NCBI RefSeq assembly: GCF_041929235.1
Contig: NZ_JBHFNP010000283.1
Location: 1 to 64,000 of the forward strand
Direction of reading: 5' to 3'
Length of the DNA: 64,000 bases
Source of the DNA: Microseira sp041929235
GTDB taxonomy: Bacteria > Cyanobacteriota > Cyanobacteriia > Cyanobacteriales > Aerosakkonemataceae
Positions 16,882 to 25,357 of the stretch are shown here, one piece after another (position 1 is the stretch's first letter; each line of letters begins with the position of its first letter). Made by a program: the position numbers and the translations under genes. The notes beneath the pieces were generated by a model, which made no database searches, was not told the DNA's origin, and saw only the letters and a program-made list of their open reading frames with translations.

Positions 16882-18503
16882 AAGCAATTACTTTTCTACT
16901 GCATACTAAGCAACCAATTTTAGCGACATCGCTGCAAGGATATCCAAACAGTGATGTATCTTTTTCCTATATTCCCGGTAGCATGATTCGAGGAGTATTG
17001 ATTAGTCGCTATCTCCAAAATCACGGTTTGCAAAACACTGATGATATTTTGGATGATTCAAAATTTCCAGACGTAAAGCGATTATTTTTTGATGGCAGCA
17101 CTCGCTACTTAAATGCTTATTTATATAGTAATGATAAAGAAAAACGTACTCTTCCTGTACCGCGTTCTTGGTTAAAGAAAAAGGGTGATGAGGTTACAGA
17201 TTCAAATCCTGTAAATATTTATGATTTCAGTTACGATCAACCCGATCCGAAGATTTCTTACAAATCCTTGAATGAAAGTTTTTGTACTGTGGATGATGAA
17301 GACGTAGTTCTCTACAAAGAGAAGCGACGGATTAACATTCATAATATGCGCGATCGCAAAAAAGGTAGAGGCACAGATGATAACGGCGCTGTATTTCGTT
17401 ATGATGCCTTAGATGCGGGACAAACTTTCCAGGGAGTTATTCTCTGTGACAATGCTGATGATGTAGCAAAAATCAAGCCATTGCTGCAACCAAAAGATAT
17501 ATGGCTAGGTGGTTCTCAAAGTGCAGGTTATGGACATACCGAAATAAGTCATATAGAAGAACACGATATCTGGCAGGAAGTAGGAATTGACCATGAATAT
17601 CGGGAGGATAGAGAACTTCTTCGTATCACTCTTCTAAGTGACTTAATTTTACGCGATCGCTGCGGTCAATATGTAGCAATACCCTCAATGGAATCGATCG
17701 CAGATGATGGAGATAGAAAAGTAGATCCACTTACTCAGTTACTAGAACAATTACTAGAGGTAAAACTAGAGCCACAATCTAGTTTTATAAGCAGTCTTGT
17801 TGTTGGGGGATTTAACCGTAAATGGGGATTACCATTACCCCAAGTTCCAGCCCTAGCAGCAGGAAGTGTTTTTGTATTCAACTATGTGAGAGAACTCAAT
17901 ATAGACCGAATTCGTACTTTAGAAAATCAAGGAATAGGTGAAAGGCGGGTTGATGGCTTTGGAAGAGTAGCAGTTAACTGGCTGGAAGAACATCGAGAAT
18001 TTAAAGCAATACTATCAGACTCAAAAAATGATGCAACTCATCAACCGAATTTAGCACCAAACACTGAAGACAGTCAAATAGCTGCAACGATGGCAAAAAG
18101 GCTGCTAGAACAAAAGTTGGCTATGGGACTTTTAGACAAAGTAGATAGAGTTAAACTTAGACCAAGCAAACTGAGTAATAGCCAGCTTTCCAGATTAATA
18201 ATTGTGGCAAGACAAGCTCTCACTGAAGAAAGGAAAAATCCAGTTACCGATTTGCTAGAAAATTTGCCCAAAAATGCTATTGGTCAATTTGAAGATACGA
18301 AAGTCGATGGAAAATCTTTCAAAAAGCGAATTTGTGATTGGTTAAATGAACCAAGCACCTGGATAGATTCAGAGCATTTAGAAGTCAAAGTTGCTGGTCA
18401 GTCAGTTCCTTCAAATATAGTTGAAAAGCTGAAGCTAGAATACACGCTACGGCTAATCATGGCTGTTGCAAAAAAATCTATTAAGGAGAATCAAGATGAG
18501 TAG
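16878..18503 (+). CDS. csx10: Csx10 RAMP (Cas5-like) with helical C-terminal extension
   Basis: The 541-residue protein starts with LLHTKQPILATSLQG and SYIPGSMIRGVLISRYL, the signature of Csx10, the Cas5-like subunit that caps the crRNA 5' end in type III-D. A glycine-rich GERRVDGFGRVAV near residue 355 ends the RAMP part. Residues about 395-541 are a lysine/leucine-rich, predicted all-helical segment longer than expected for Csx10. It is a candidate fused Cas11 (small subunit), since no separate Cas11 gene exists here. ATG overlaps the preceding stop. Confidence 0.85.
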   Translation: MKAITFLLHTKQPILATSLQGYPNSDVSFSYIPGSMIRGVLISRYLQNHGLQNTDDILDDSKFPDVKRLFFDGSTRYLNAYLYSNDKEKRTLPVPRSWLKKKGDEVTDSNPVNIYDFSYDQPDPKISYKSLNESFCTVDDEDVVLYKEKRRINIHNMRDRKKGRGTDDNGAVFRYDALDAGQTFQGVILCDNADDVAKIKPLLQPKDIWLGGSQSAGYGHTEISHIEEHDIWQEVGIDHEYREDRELLRITLLSDLILRDRCGQYVAIPSMESIADDGDRKVDPLTQLLEQLLEVKLEPQSSFISSLVVGGFNRKWGLPLPQVPALAAGSVFVFNYVRELNIDRIRTLENQGIGERRVDGFGRVAVNWLEEHREFKAILSDSKNDATHQPNLAPNTEDSQIAATMAKRLLEQKLAMGLLDKVDRVKLRPSKLSNSQLSRLIIVARQALTEERKNPVTDLLENLPKNAIGQFEDTKVDGKSFKKRICDWLNEPSTWIDSEHLEVKVAGQSVPSNIVEKLKLEYTLRLIMAVAKKSIKENQDE

Positions 18504-19827
18504 AAAACGTGATGGAAGAGAGATTATCAAGCGCATCATTGTACGCGGCGTTTTAGTGCTGGACACACCTACCTGTCTGAGTAATGGCGACGCTGAAGGA
18601 GTAATAGAGATGATGCTGTTACGCGACAGTATTAGTCCCAAGGCTTTACTAACTGGGTCATCAATTGCAGGTGCTTTGCGAAACTATCTGCATGAATATG
18701 AAAAGGATTACTACAAAAGTGCCACTCGCCAGGATCTAGCACCCAAACTTTTTGGCGATTTGTTTGCTTACAAGAATGAGAAAGACAAAAGCGAAAAAGA
18801 AAAAATAACACTAAGGGAAAAAGATACTCAAAGTACACTGATTATTGATGATTCTCTCAGCAGTAATATTCCTCAAGTTGAGTTGCGGGATGGAGTAAAG
18901 ATTAATGGAGTAACTGGTACGGCAGAGGATGGAGAAAAGTACGACTTGGAATTTTTGACAGCAGGAACTCAATTTCCTCTTAACTTTGAGTTGTTGATTG
19001 AAAAAGATAAAGACGAAAATCAGATAAGAGAAGCACTTGCGCTCGCATTAGAGGGATTAAAGTCTGGTGAAATTAGTATTGGTATGAAGAAGCAGCGTGG
19101 TTTTGGTCGCTGTCATGTGGATGAATGGCAAATTTGGGAATTCGATTTAACGAAACATAGCGATCGCCTTGCCTGGTTAACTTTTGATCGCTCTTGGAGT
19201 AAGCAATATACAAAATCGCCAAGCGATCGCTTATTGAGTAATAAAAAACTCAAGCAGCTAAAGATAGACAAACCAGATCAACGCGATCGCCTCTTCATCC
19301 ACGCCAAATTTAAACTAGCTAGTCCCTTACTTATCCGTTCTGGTCAAGATTTAACGAAAAGATCGGCTGCTGATAAAAACTCAAAACTATCTGTGCCTGA
19401 TGTCGTACATTTGCGATCGCAAAGAAAGGGAAAACTTGAGCCAGTTGTTTCTGGAACAAGTTTAGCAGGTGTGTTGTGGCATCGAGCGGAGCGAATTGTC
19501 AATACACTAGGCAAAGACTTAAAGATTGTTTATGACTTATTTGGCAAAGTTGATGAAAAGACAAAAGAAGCTAAGGCAAGCCGCTTATTTATCGATGAAA
19601 GCATAATAGAAAGTACAGACGATCTAGTACAAAGCCGGATTGCGATCGATCGCTTCACAGGCGGAACTTATCACGGAGCATTATTTAGCGAACAGTCTAT
19701 CTTTGGTATAGAGCAAAAAGAAGACCCTCGGAAATTAAAAAAAGGTAAATCTAACCCCAAACAAACAGCAAAGCATTTTGAGTTAAATCTAGAACTACGT
19801 CAACCCAAAGAATATGAAATTGGTTGA
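18496..19827 (+). CDS. Double Cas7 RAMP (Cas7-2x-like), ends at an in-frame TGA
   Basis: Starts at the ATG 18496, preceded by AAGGAGAATCAAG and overlapping the csx10 end by 8 bp. Residues 1-~225 form one Cas7 (LTGSSIAGALRNYL; GMKKQRGFGRCHV glycine loop). From about 265 a second Cas7 begins (FKLASPLLIRSGQDL; VVSGTSLAGVLWHRAE). The frame stops at TGA (codon 444). The same frame then continues without a break to 20058 with the missing final glycine loop, so the real gene was about 520 codons. It supplies backbone subunits and RNA-cleaving sites of the effector. Whether the truncated form assembles is doubtful. Confidence 0.8.
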   Translation: MSRKRDGREIIKRIIVRGVLVLDTPTCLSNGDAEGVIEMMLLRDSISPKALLTGSSIAGALRNYLHEYEKDYYKSATRQDLAPKLFGDLFAYKNEKDKSEKEKITLREKDTQSTLIIDDSLSSNIPQVELRDGVKINGVTGTAEDGEKYDLEFLTAGTQFPLNFELLIEKDKDENQIREALALALEGLKSGEISIGMKKQRGFGRCHVDEWQIWEFDLTKHSDRLAWLTFDRSWSKQYTKSPSDRLLSNKKLKQLKIDKPDQRDRLFIHAKFKLASPLLIRSGQDLTKRSAADKNSKLSVPDVVHLRSQRKGKLEPVVSGTSLAGVLWHRAERIVNTLGKDLKIVYDLFGKVDEKTKEAKASRLFIDESIIESTDDLVQSRIAIDRFTGGTYHGALFSEQSIFGIEQKEDPRKLKKGKSNPKQTAKHFELNLELRQPKEYEIG

Positions 19828-20058
19828 CTCTTGTTGTTACTTAAAGATTTGTGGACGGGGGATTTACCTATAGGCGGAACCATTAGTATTGGACGGGGAA
19901 GGTTAAAGGGAGTGGAAGCAACAATAGTTTGGCAAGATCCTAAAACCTCAGAGCATACATGGACTATTTCTGAGGAAAATGACAAGCTCACAGTTAGCGA
20001 TAAAGATAGAGAAAGATTAGAAGAGTTCGTACAGAAGTTTGTGGAGGAAGCACCATGA
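19828..20058 (+). pseudogene. C-terminal piece of the double Cas7, downstream of the TGA
   Basis: Same frame as the preceding gene. The 76 codons after the TGA begin LLLLKDLWTGDLPIGG and contain SIGRGRLKG, the closing glycine-rich loop of a Cas7 RAMP. TTG codons at 19831 and 19834 could restart translation, but there is no clear ribosome-binding site. Its stop overlaps the csx19 start by 4 bp (ATGA), so coupling to csx19 depended on the full-length reading. Confidence 0.8.
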
Positions 20059-20672
20059 ACTTAAAAGTATATCAGCAACTTACACAGATTTCAGAAGAAA
20101 CACTTACAGAAACATCACTGAAGGATTGGTTAACGCAACACGCCATAACTGAAAATTATCAGTTACCATACCTATTAGCTCATGCCGAAGATGGAATTAT
20201 CTGGGGACGTTTTGATGTTGAAAATCTCGCTCTAGAAACCTCCGATCGTGCTTTTCCAGAGTGCCAGTTTTCCTGTTTGCGGCTGTCAACATTACAACAA
20301 TGTCGTATTTTCGGAGAAGCGGGTGAAGTCTTGCTTTGGAGTGATAACGGTGTGTGGCGATCGCGTCTAATTTTGCACAGCAAAGTTTCAGACTTAATTG
20401 CTCAAAATCACATAGGTTTGATTCCTGAATCGCAAATTCTCTGGGGTACGCAGGGAAAGACAAATGGTAACTTTACCTTACTGTCAGATGGTTCTCAGGG
20501 ACTTAAACACGCTGTTCCTATCTCTGTAGATCAAACTTACTTTAGCAAAGATAGAAATGAACTATATCGCCCAGTTCGATTGGAAGTAAATCACTATTTC
20601 TGCTACGACTCAGATGGAGTAGCGAAGATTTGTCTTAGCCGTCTAGTATCTCTCAAAAAGGAGTCAAGATAA
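20055..20672 (+). CDS. csx19: Csx19 (TIGR03984-like) type III-D protein
   Basis: The 205-residue protein with LLAHAEDGIIWGRFD, near-terminal YRPVRLEVNHYF and DGVAKICLSRLVSL resembles the TIGR03984/Csx19 family of type III-D loci. In the structurally studied III-D variant, Csx19 is a component of the complex. It has no known catalytic residues. It sits between two RAMP genes and overlaps both by 1-4 bp, so it is fully embedded in the operon. Confidence 0.78.
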   Translation: MNLKVYQQLTQISEETLTETSLKDWLTQHAITENYQLPYLLAHAEDGIIWGRFDVENLALETSDRAFPECQFSCLRLSTLQQCRIFGEAGEVLLWSDNGVWRSRLILHSKVSDLIAQNHIGLIPESQILWGTQGKTNGNFTLLSDGSQGLKHAVPISVDQTYFSKDRNELYRPVRLEVNHYFCYDSDGVAKICLSRLVSLKKESR

Positions 20673-22996
20673 TGAATCCAAGACATTTAAAGCAAGTACC
20701 TGACGATCGCAAAGCAATTGCTCCCTATAATTTTGTCGAACTTCCTAATAAAGTTGTGCCAGCACAAGTTGAGTGTAATGGTAAGCTGCGAGACAATGAC
20801 CGTTATTATAGCGATCGCCACACTGGTAAAATTATCTGTACGCTCAAGACAGAATCACCTTTATACATTCGTTGTGGTCTAACTCCTGTTGACTTCGCAA
20901 CTTTTGGCGATACTTCCAATGAAGATTTGACACCAGAACAGCGTAAAAAGAAAGCTGAATTTTTCCTGCATCCTTCAAATCTACATCCTGTCCTTCCAGG
21001 TAGCAGTCTGCGAGGAATGCTGCGAACTTTGGTAGAAATTATCAGTTTTGGCAAGATAGAACAAGTTTCAGACCAGCAAAAATTCTTCTTCCGTGCAGTT
21101 GCGGCTGATAAAGACGACCCTCTCAGCAAGCCATATAAAGACAGTTTGAAAAATGTTAAAGCTGGTTACTTAGAATTTGAAAAAAAACAAAGTAAATGGT
21201 TTTTGCAACCAGCTCAAGAAATTGAAGATAAATTATTTAGAGAAGTTAAGGAAGAGGATATTCAAGACAATCTGCCTTCCCTAAGTATCATGAAAAAGGC
21301 TAGCTATATTCCCCAATATCTCCAGATTAGTTTTGAGGTAACAGAAGAATCTGTCAATGTCAGTGAAAACTTAACTCGATATTCCCAACAGGGGTGGCTC
21401 GTTACTAGCGGTAATATGCTAGAAAATATGATAGAAAAAACTACCGAACAAGAACGAGATAAACTATTACGGAAAAAAGAAGGGCGCAAGTATCACTATA
21501 TCATTGGCGAAGCCGATCGCTCTGCTACACGACTTGAAATTAGCACTGATGCAATCCGAAATTATCGGGACGCACTTACTAATTTTCAGAAGGGTCAGGA
21601 AAAGCCATTTAAAAATAATCCTAAAAATCGATTCGATGAAAAGATGGGAGTGCTGCAAGAAGGTCTACCTATTTTTTACTGTGAACCACAAAATGAACAA
21701 GCAATTGTTACATTATTTGGGCAGAGTCCTAACTTTCGTATCCCCTATTCTCCCAACAATGACGGTCAAGCTGCTTCAGCAGTTAATTTTATTCCTAAAC
21801 AAGTTGGAGAATCTGAACAAATTGATTTAACTGATGCAATTTTTGGCTTTGTCAGGGGGAAAAAAGATAAAACAGAACCAGATGCTACTGAAAACTGCAA
21901 AGAGAAGCGCGAACAATCTCGTGCTGGGCGTGTTTTTATCACTGATGCTAATTATCAGTCTGATGAAAATGGGATTTGGTTAGTCGATAAAGACGAAACA
22001 ATTACACCGCAAATTCTAGCTAGTCCTAAACCGACGACATTTCAGCACTATTTAGTGCAACCGGAAGATACCCAAGCTGTAAAAAGCCAACTCAAACACT
22101 ATGGTAAGCCAATTACAGAAACGGTAATTAGAGGGCATAAACTTTACTGGCATAAAGGCAATGTTAGTAAGGATAGAATTCAAGCAGATGCTACTGAAGC
22201 AGAGGAAGATAAGCAAGCGCAATACACCGAAATCAAGCCAATCAAAGCTGGTGTCTCTTTCGAGTTTGCGATTCAATTTGAAAATTTGAGTGATGTTGAA
22301 TTGGGTGCATTACTGTGGATATTGACTTTGGCAGGAGACGATCCCGAACAACTCAAGATGATAAACCTTGATGGTAAGGAAAAATATCGTTTGTCTCTTG
22401 GTATGGGTAAGCCTTTAGGAATGGGTGCTGTAGCAATAGATAAATATGAACTGCATCTAAACGAACGCTACAAAAAAGATCCTCAGCAGCGATATACTCA
22501 GCTATTTGATGGAGAAAAGTGGGTAACAAGCGATCGCGCTGCTACTCTCGACGAACAAAAACGCTTTTTGACAAACTTTGAAAACTACATCGTCAATAAT
22601 ATCAGCATCGAAGATTGCCCCCAAGACTTTCTTATTGCAGGAAACCGCGAAACTCTACATTTAAAAGATGTGCCGCGTATCAAGATGCTACTCACTATGC
22701 TGAGATGGGATATTTTCCCACCTGTGACAACGACACGATATATGGAAATCGAAAGGAATATCGAAGTTGAAAAAGACTACCTCTGTCAGCCTGTGAAGGA
22801 AGGTGACAAGACAGTTAATGAGTACAAATGTCGTTTGGTACTGCCAACTCCATTTCAGATAATGAATCAACTTGATGAGGATAATCGGCAATCGAACCAC
22901 TCCCCACCACCTTTTAACCCATCATCACAAAATCAAGGAAAGGGAGGAAATATCAATGCAGCAACTCAAAGACCGCCAAAACCACCAAAACGTTAA
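20672..22996 (+). CDS. Large RAMP subunit (TIGR03986-like, Cas7 with insertion)
   Basis: The 774-residue RAMP has an early VLPGSSLRGMLRTLVEI motif and a late SLGMGKPLGMGAVAI glycine loop near 577. Between them lies a region of roughly 400 residues, which fits the Cas7-insertion subunit of III-D2-type complexes (TIGR03986). The last ~35 residues are proline/asparagine/lysine-rich and probably disordered. It is the last gene of the operon. No terminator hairpin is obvious in the short gap to the convergent yjbQ gene. Confidence 0.8.
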   Translation: MNPRHLKQVPDDRKAIAPYNFVELPNKVVPAQVECNGKLRDNDRYYSDRHTGKIICTLKTESPLYIRCGLTPVDFATFGDTSNEDLTPEQRKKKAEFFLHPSNLHPVLPGSSLRGMLRTLVEIISFGKIEQVSDQQKFFFRAVAADKDDPLSKPYKDSLKNVKAGYLEFEKKQSKWFLQPAQEIEDKLFREVKEEDIQDNLPSLSIMKKASYIPQYLQISFEVTEESVNVSENLTRYSQQGWLVTSGNMLENMIEKTTEQERDKLLRKKEGRKYHYIIGEADRSATRLEISTDAIRNYRDALTNFQKGQEKPFKNNPKNRFDEKMGVLQEGLPIFYCEPQNEQAIVTLFGQSPNFRIPYSPNNDGQAASAVNFIPKQVGESEQIDLTDAIFGFVRGKKDKTEPDATENCKEKREQSRAGRVFITDANYQSDENGIWLVDKDETITPQILASPKPTTFQHYLVQPEDTQAVKSQLKHYGKPITETVIRGHKLYWHKGNVSKDRIQADATEAEEDKQAQYTEIKPIKAGVSFEFAIQFENLSDVELGALLWILTLAGDDPEQLKMINLDGKEKYRLSLGMGKPLGMGAVAIDKYELHLNERYKKDPQQRYTQLFDGEKWVTSDRAATLDEQKRFLTNFENYIVNNISIEDCPQDFLIAGNRETLHLKDVPRIKMLLTMLRWDIFPPVTTTRYMEIERNIEVEKDYLCQPVKEGDKTVNEYKCRLVLPTPFQIMNQLDEDNRQSNHSPPPFNPSSQNQGKGGNINAATQRPPKPPKR

Positions 22997-23019
22997 AGCG
23001 ATCGCATCCCCAATCCCCA

Positions 23020-23436
23020 TCACTCCCCATACACCGTCACCACCACCTGCCGCTGACGGTATTTCACATCGCATTCCAAATGAAAAATTTGCTGCCACGT
23101 CCCCAAGATTAATTTACCATTGCTGACGGGAACAGTTATCTCAGGCCCCAGCCAAGTTGCTTGCAAGTGCGAATGTCCGTTACCATCGTGCCACGTTTGT
23201 TCGTGCAAATAATCCCGACTCGGTGGAATTAATTTATTCAAAATTGCCGGTAAATCTTTTTGCAATCCCGGTTCAAATTCAATCGCACCAATCGCCCCGG
23301 TACTGCCGACGTTAAAAATATGCACCATTCCCACAGAAATACCAGATTTTTTCACAATTTTATTCACTTGTTCGGTAATATCGTGCATATCACCATTTCC
23401 TTTCGTCGGGATTGTAATTTGTTCTTGATGTACCAT
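23020..23436 (-). CDS. YjbQ family protein (UPF0047)
   Basis: 138 residues with the family's conserved histidine sites GDMHDITEQV, HDGNGHSHLQATWLG and LGTWQQIFHLECD. YjbQ proteins form trimers with a metal-like histidine cluster and can show weak thiamine-phosphate synthase activity. The physiological role is uncertain. Convergent with the CRISPR operon. Confidence 0.92.
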   Translation of the reverse strand: MVHQEQITIPTKGNGDMHDITEQVNKIVKKSGISVGMVHIFNVGSTGAIGAIEFEPGLQKDLPAILNKLIPPSRDYLHEQTWHDGNGHSHLQATWLGPEITVPVSNGKLILGTWQQIFHLECDVKYRQRQVVVTVYGE

Positions 23437-23544
23437 TTATTTGACTCCTATTTTGTTATTTTATTCTCAAGTAAAACCTGGAATAACAAGGATTTGTAAT
23501 TGTTTCTAATCCGCTTGGATTTAAATGATTAAAATTGGTTGGTT

Positions 23545-23600
23545 GTAGGGAACAGGAGAAAACCTTCTCGTTAAGAGCAAAACTTATTTATGTTCCCTAC
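23545..23600. repeat. Stem-loop repeat family, copy 1 (GTAGGGAACA stem)
   Basis: GTAGGGAACA pairs with TGTTCCCTAC around an internal GAGAAAACCTTCTCGTTAAG segment. The interior is shared with copy 2 (46484-46547) and partly with copy 3 (38472-38534), although the stem bases differ and still pair. The right flank CCAGGATCCTTGAC is the complement of the left flank of copy 2. Confidence 0.75.
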
Positions 23601-23615
23601 CAGGATCCTTGACTA

Positions 23616-25073
23616 TTATCCGAGAATACAACCACTTCGATCGGGAAGATTCAAGGATAGTTGGATAGACTCTCCTTGGTTGTTCCAAGATACATCAGCA
23701 CTGCCGTACAATAACTTGCTGGGTTTAGATTTTAAACCCATTACCTCAAAGCTGACAAAAGCAGGTGCAGTGCCAATATTGACGGCAACAATTATTTCCT
23801 CATTGCCCAAAATGCGAGCGAAAACGTAAACTGTTCCCTCAGCATATAAGATTTCATAAGAACCAGTGCGAAGGGCAGGATGTGCGTGTCTCAAGGCGAT
23901 CAGTTTGCGGTGATATTCTAGAACATCCAATTCCCAGTGAGATTCTAAGGGAAAACCTCGGCGCGAATCTGGATCTCGACCACCCGCTAAACCAACTTCA
24001 TCGCCATAGTAAATACTAGGCGCGCCAGGAAATGTTAACAGTAATAACGTTGATAGTTCAACGCTGGGTTTGTCGCCTCCGGCAATAGTTAGCAGTCGGG
24101 CGGTATCGTGACTTGCTAATAGATTGAGTTGGGTTAGTTGAATTTCCCAAGGATAAAGTTGCAGCAGGTGCTTGATTTTTTCGCCGTATTCCTTGGCGTA
24201 GAGGGGCGGGAAAGGCTGGTAGGAGGAACCTTTGACTTTTTCGATGTCTACGCGATCCCCTGCCGTAAACGCGATCGTAGGCGCAGCAAACAGGTAGTTC
24301 ATCACCCCGTCAAACTGAGTCCCATCCAACCACTGACTGGCATCTTCCCAGATTTCCCCCACAATATATGCATCCGGGTTGATCGCTTTGACGCGATCGC
24401 GAAATTCCTGCCAAAACCCAGGGGCTTTAATTTCATTCGGCACATCTAATCGCCAACCATCGATGCCGAAATGCATCCAATATTCGGCGATTTCCATAAT
24501 ATATTCTCGCACTTCTGGATTGTCGTGGTTAAATTCCGGTAATGCCCGCAATCCCGCCCAACCTGAATAATTAGCAGGATATTCACCATTGTAAGCAGAT
24601 AAAGGCCAACCTTGAATTTTGAACCAATCTACCCAAGGGGAATTGGGGCCATTTTCCAACACGTCGTGGAAAAAGAAAAAGCCGCGACTGCTATGGTTAA
24701 ATACTCCATCCAGGACGATTTTGATATTGCGTTCGTGTGCCGCTACTAGCAGTTCCCGAAATGCGCCATTTTTCCCCAACATCGGGTCAACCTGATAGTA
24801 ATCGTGGGTATGATAGCGGTGATTGCTAGCAGATTGAAAAATGGGAGTGAAGTAAATCGCGTTAATGCCTAAATCCTGCAAGTAATCCAGATTTTCCAGC
24901 ACTCCCCATAAATCTCCGCCTTTATAACCTTGAAGTGTTGGGGCGGCGTGCCAATCTTCCCAACGACTGTGCTGCAAGTGCGACTTGCGAGGTTGCTTAC
25001 CCCTGGCAAACCGATCTGGAAAAATTTGATAAAAAACAGCGTGCTTGACCCAATCTGGTGTATTAACCTGCAT
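23616..25073 (-). CDS. Alpha-amylase family (GH13) glycosidase, neopullulanase-like
   Basis: The 485-residue TIM-barrel enzyme shows the four GH13 regions: DGVFNHSS, GWRLDVPNEI (nucleophile Asp), GEIWEDASQW (acid Glu) and LASHDTARLL (third Asp). The compact size without a starch-binding domain and the start WVKHAVFYQIFPDRFARG fit cytoplasmic cyclomaltodextrinase/neopullulanase-type enzymes that hydrolyse maltodextrins. No signal peptide. It may work with the debranching enzyme at 2110-4191 in glycogen breakdown. Confidence 0.9.
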   Translation of the reverse strand: MQVNTPDWVKHAVFYQIFPDRFARGKQPRKSHLQHSRWEDWHAAPTLQGYKGGDLWGVLENLDYLQDLGINAIYFTPIFQSASNHRYHTHDYYQVDPMLGKNGAFRELLVAAHERNIKIVLDGVFNHSSRGFFFFHDVLENGPNSPWVDWFKIQGWPLSAYNGEYPANYSGWAGLRALPEFNHDNPEVREYIMEIAEYWMHFGIDGWRLDVPNEIKAPGFWQEFRDRVKAINPDAYIVGEIWEDASQWLDGTQFDGVMNYLFAAPTIAFTAGDRVDIEKVKGSSYQPFPPLYAKEYGEKIKHLLQLYPWEIQLTQLNLLASHDTARLLTIAGGDKPSVELSTLLLLTFPGAPSIYYGDEVGLAGGRDPDSRRGFPLESHWELDVLEYHRKLIALRHAHPALRTGSYEILYAEGTVYVFARILGNEEIIVAVNIGTAPAFVSFEVMGLKSKPSKLLYGSADVSWNNQGESIQLSLNLPDRSGCILG

Positions 25074-25245
25074 AAATAACTTCCTAGCTTTCCATTGCCA
25101 AGATACATCGATTGGCTGTTTTCAGGCTCTCACTTCTGATAGAAAAGCGTCGCCATTCTATACATTTTTTTAAGAATCCGTCGGGGCGCTGTTGCAGAGT
25201 AATACCAAATCCACAAAGATTACCCCTTGATTTTCTCTCTTCTTC

Positions 25246-25276
25246 TTGGCGTTCTTGGCGTCTTGGCGGTTCGTTT
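25246..25276. repeat. TTCTTGGCGTCTTGGCGG intergenic repeat
   Basis: Reverse-orientation member of the GCCAAGACGCC family also seen at 5672-5745 and 62590-62655. It lies in the 284-bp gap between divergent genes. Confidence 0.6.
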
Positions 25277-25357
25277 AAAAAGATCGTTGTGGAAGCGGTA
25301 GAAAAAAAGTGAGTGAGGGGTATTACCCATTTTCAAAAAGGCCAGTATTATCTTTAA

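Noticed and set aside
22872..23126. Plus-strand frame across the end of the CRISPR operon
   Set aside because: It overlaps the end of the RAMP gene and the antisense of yjbQ; proline/histidine-rich shadow.
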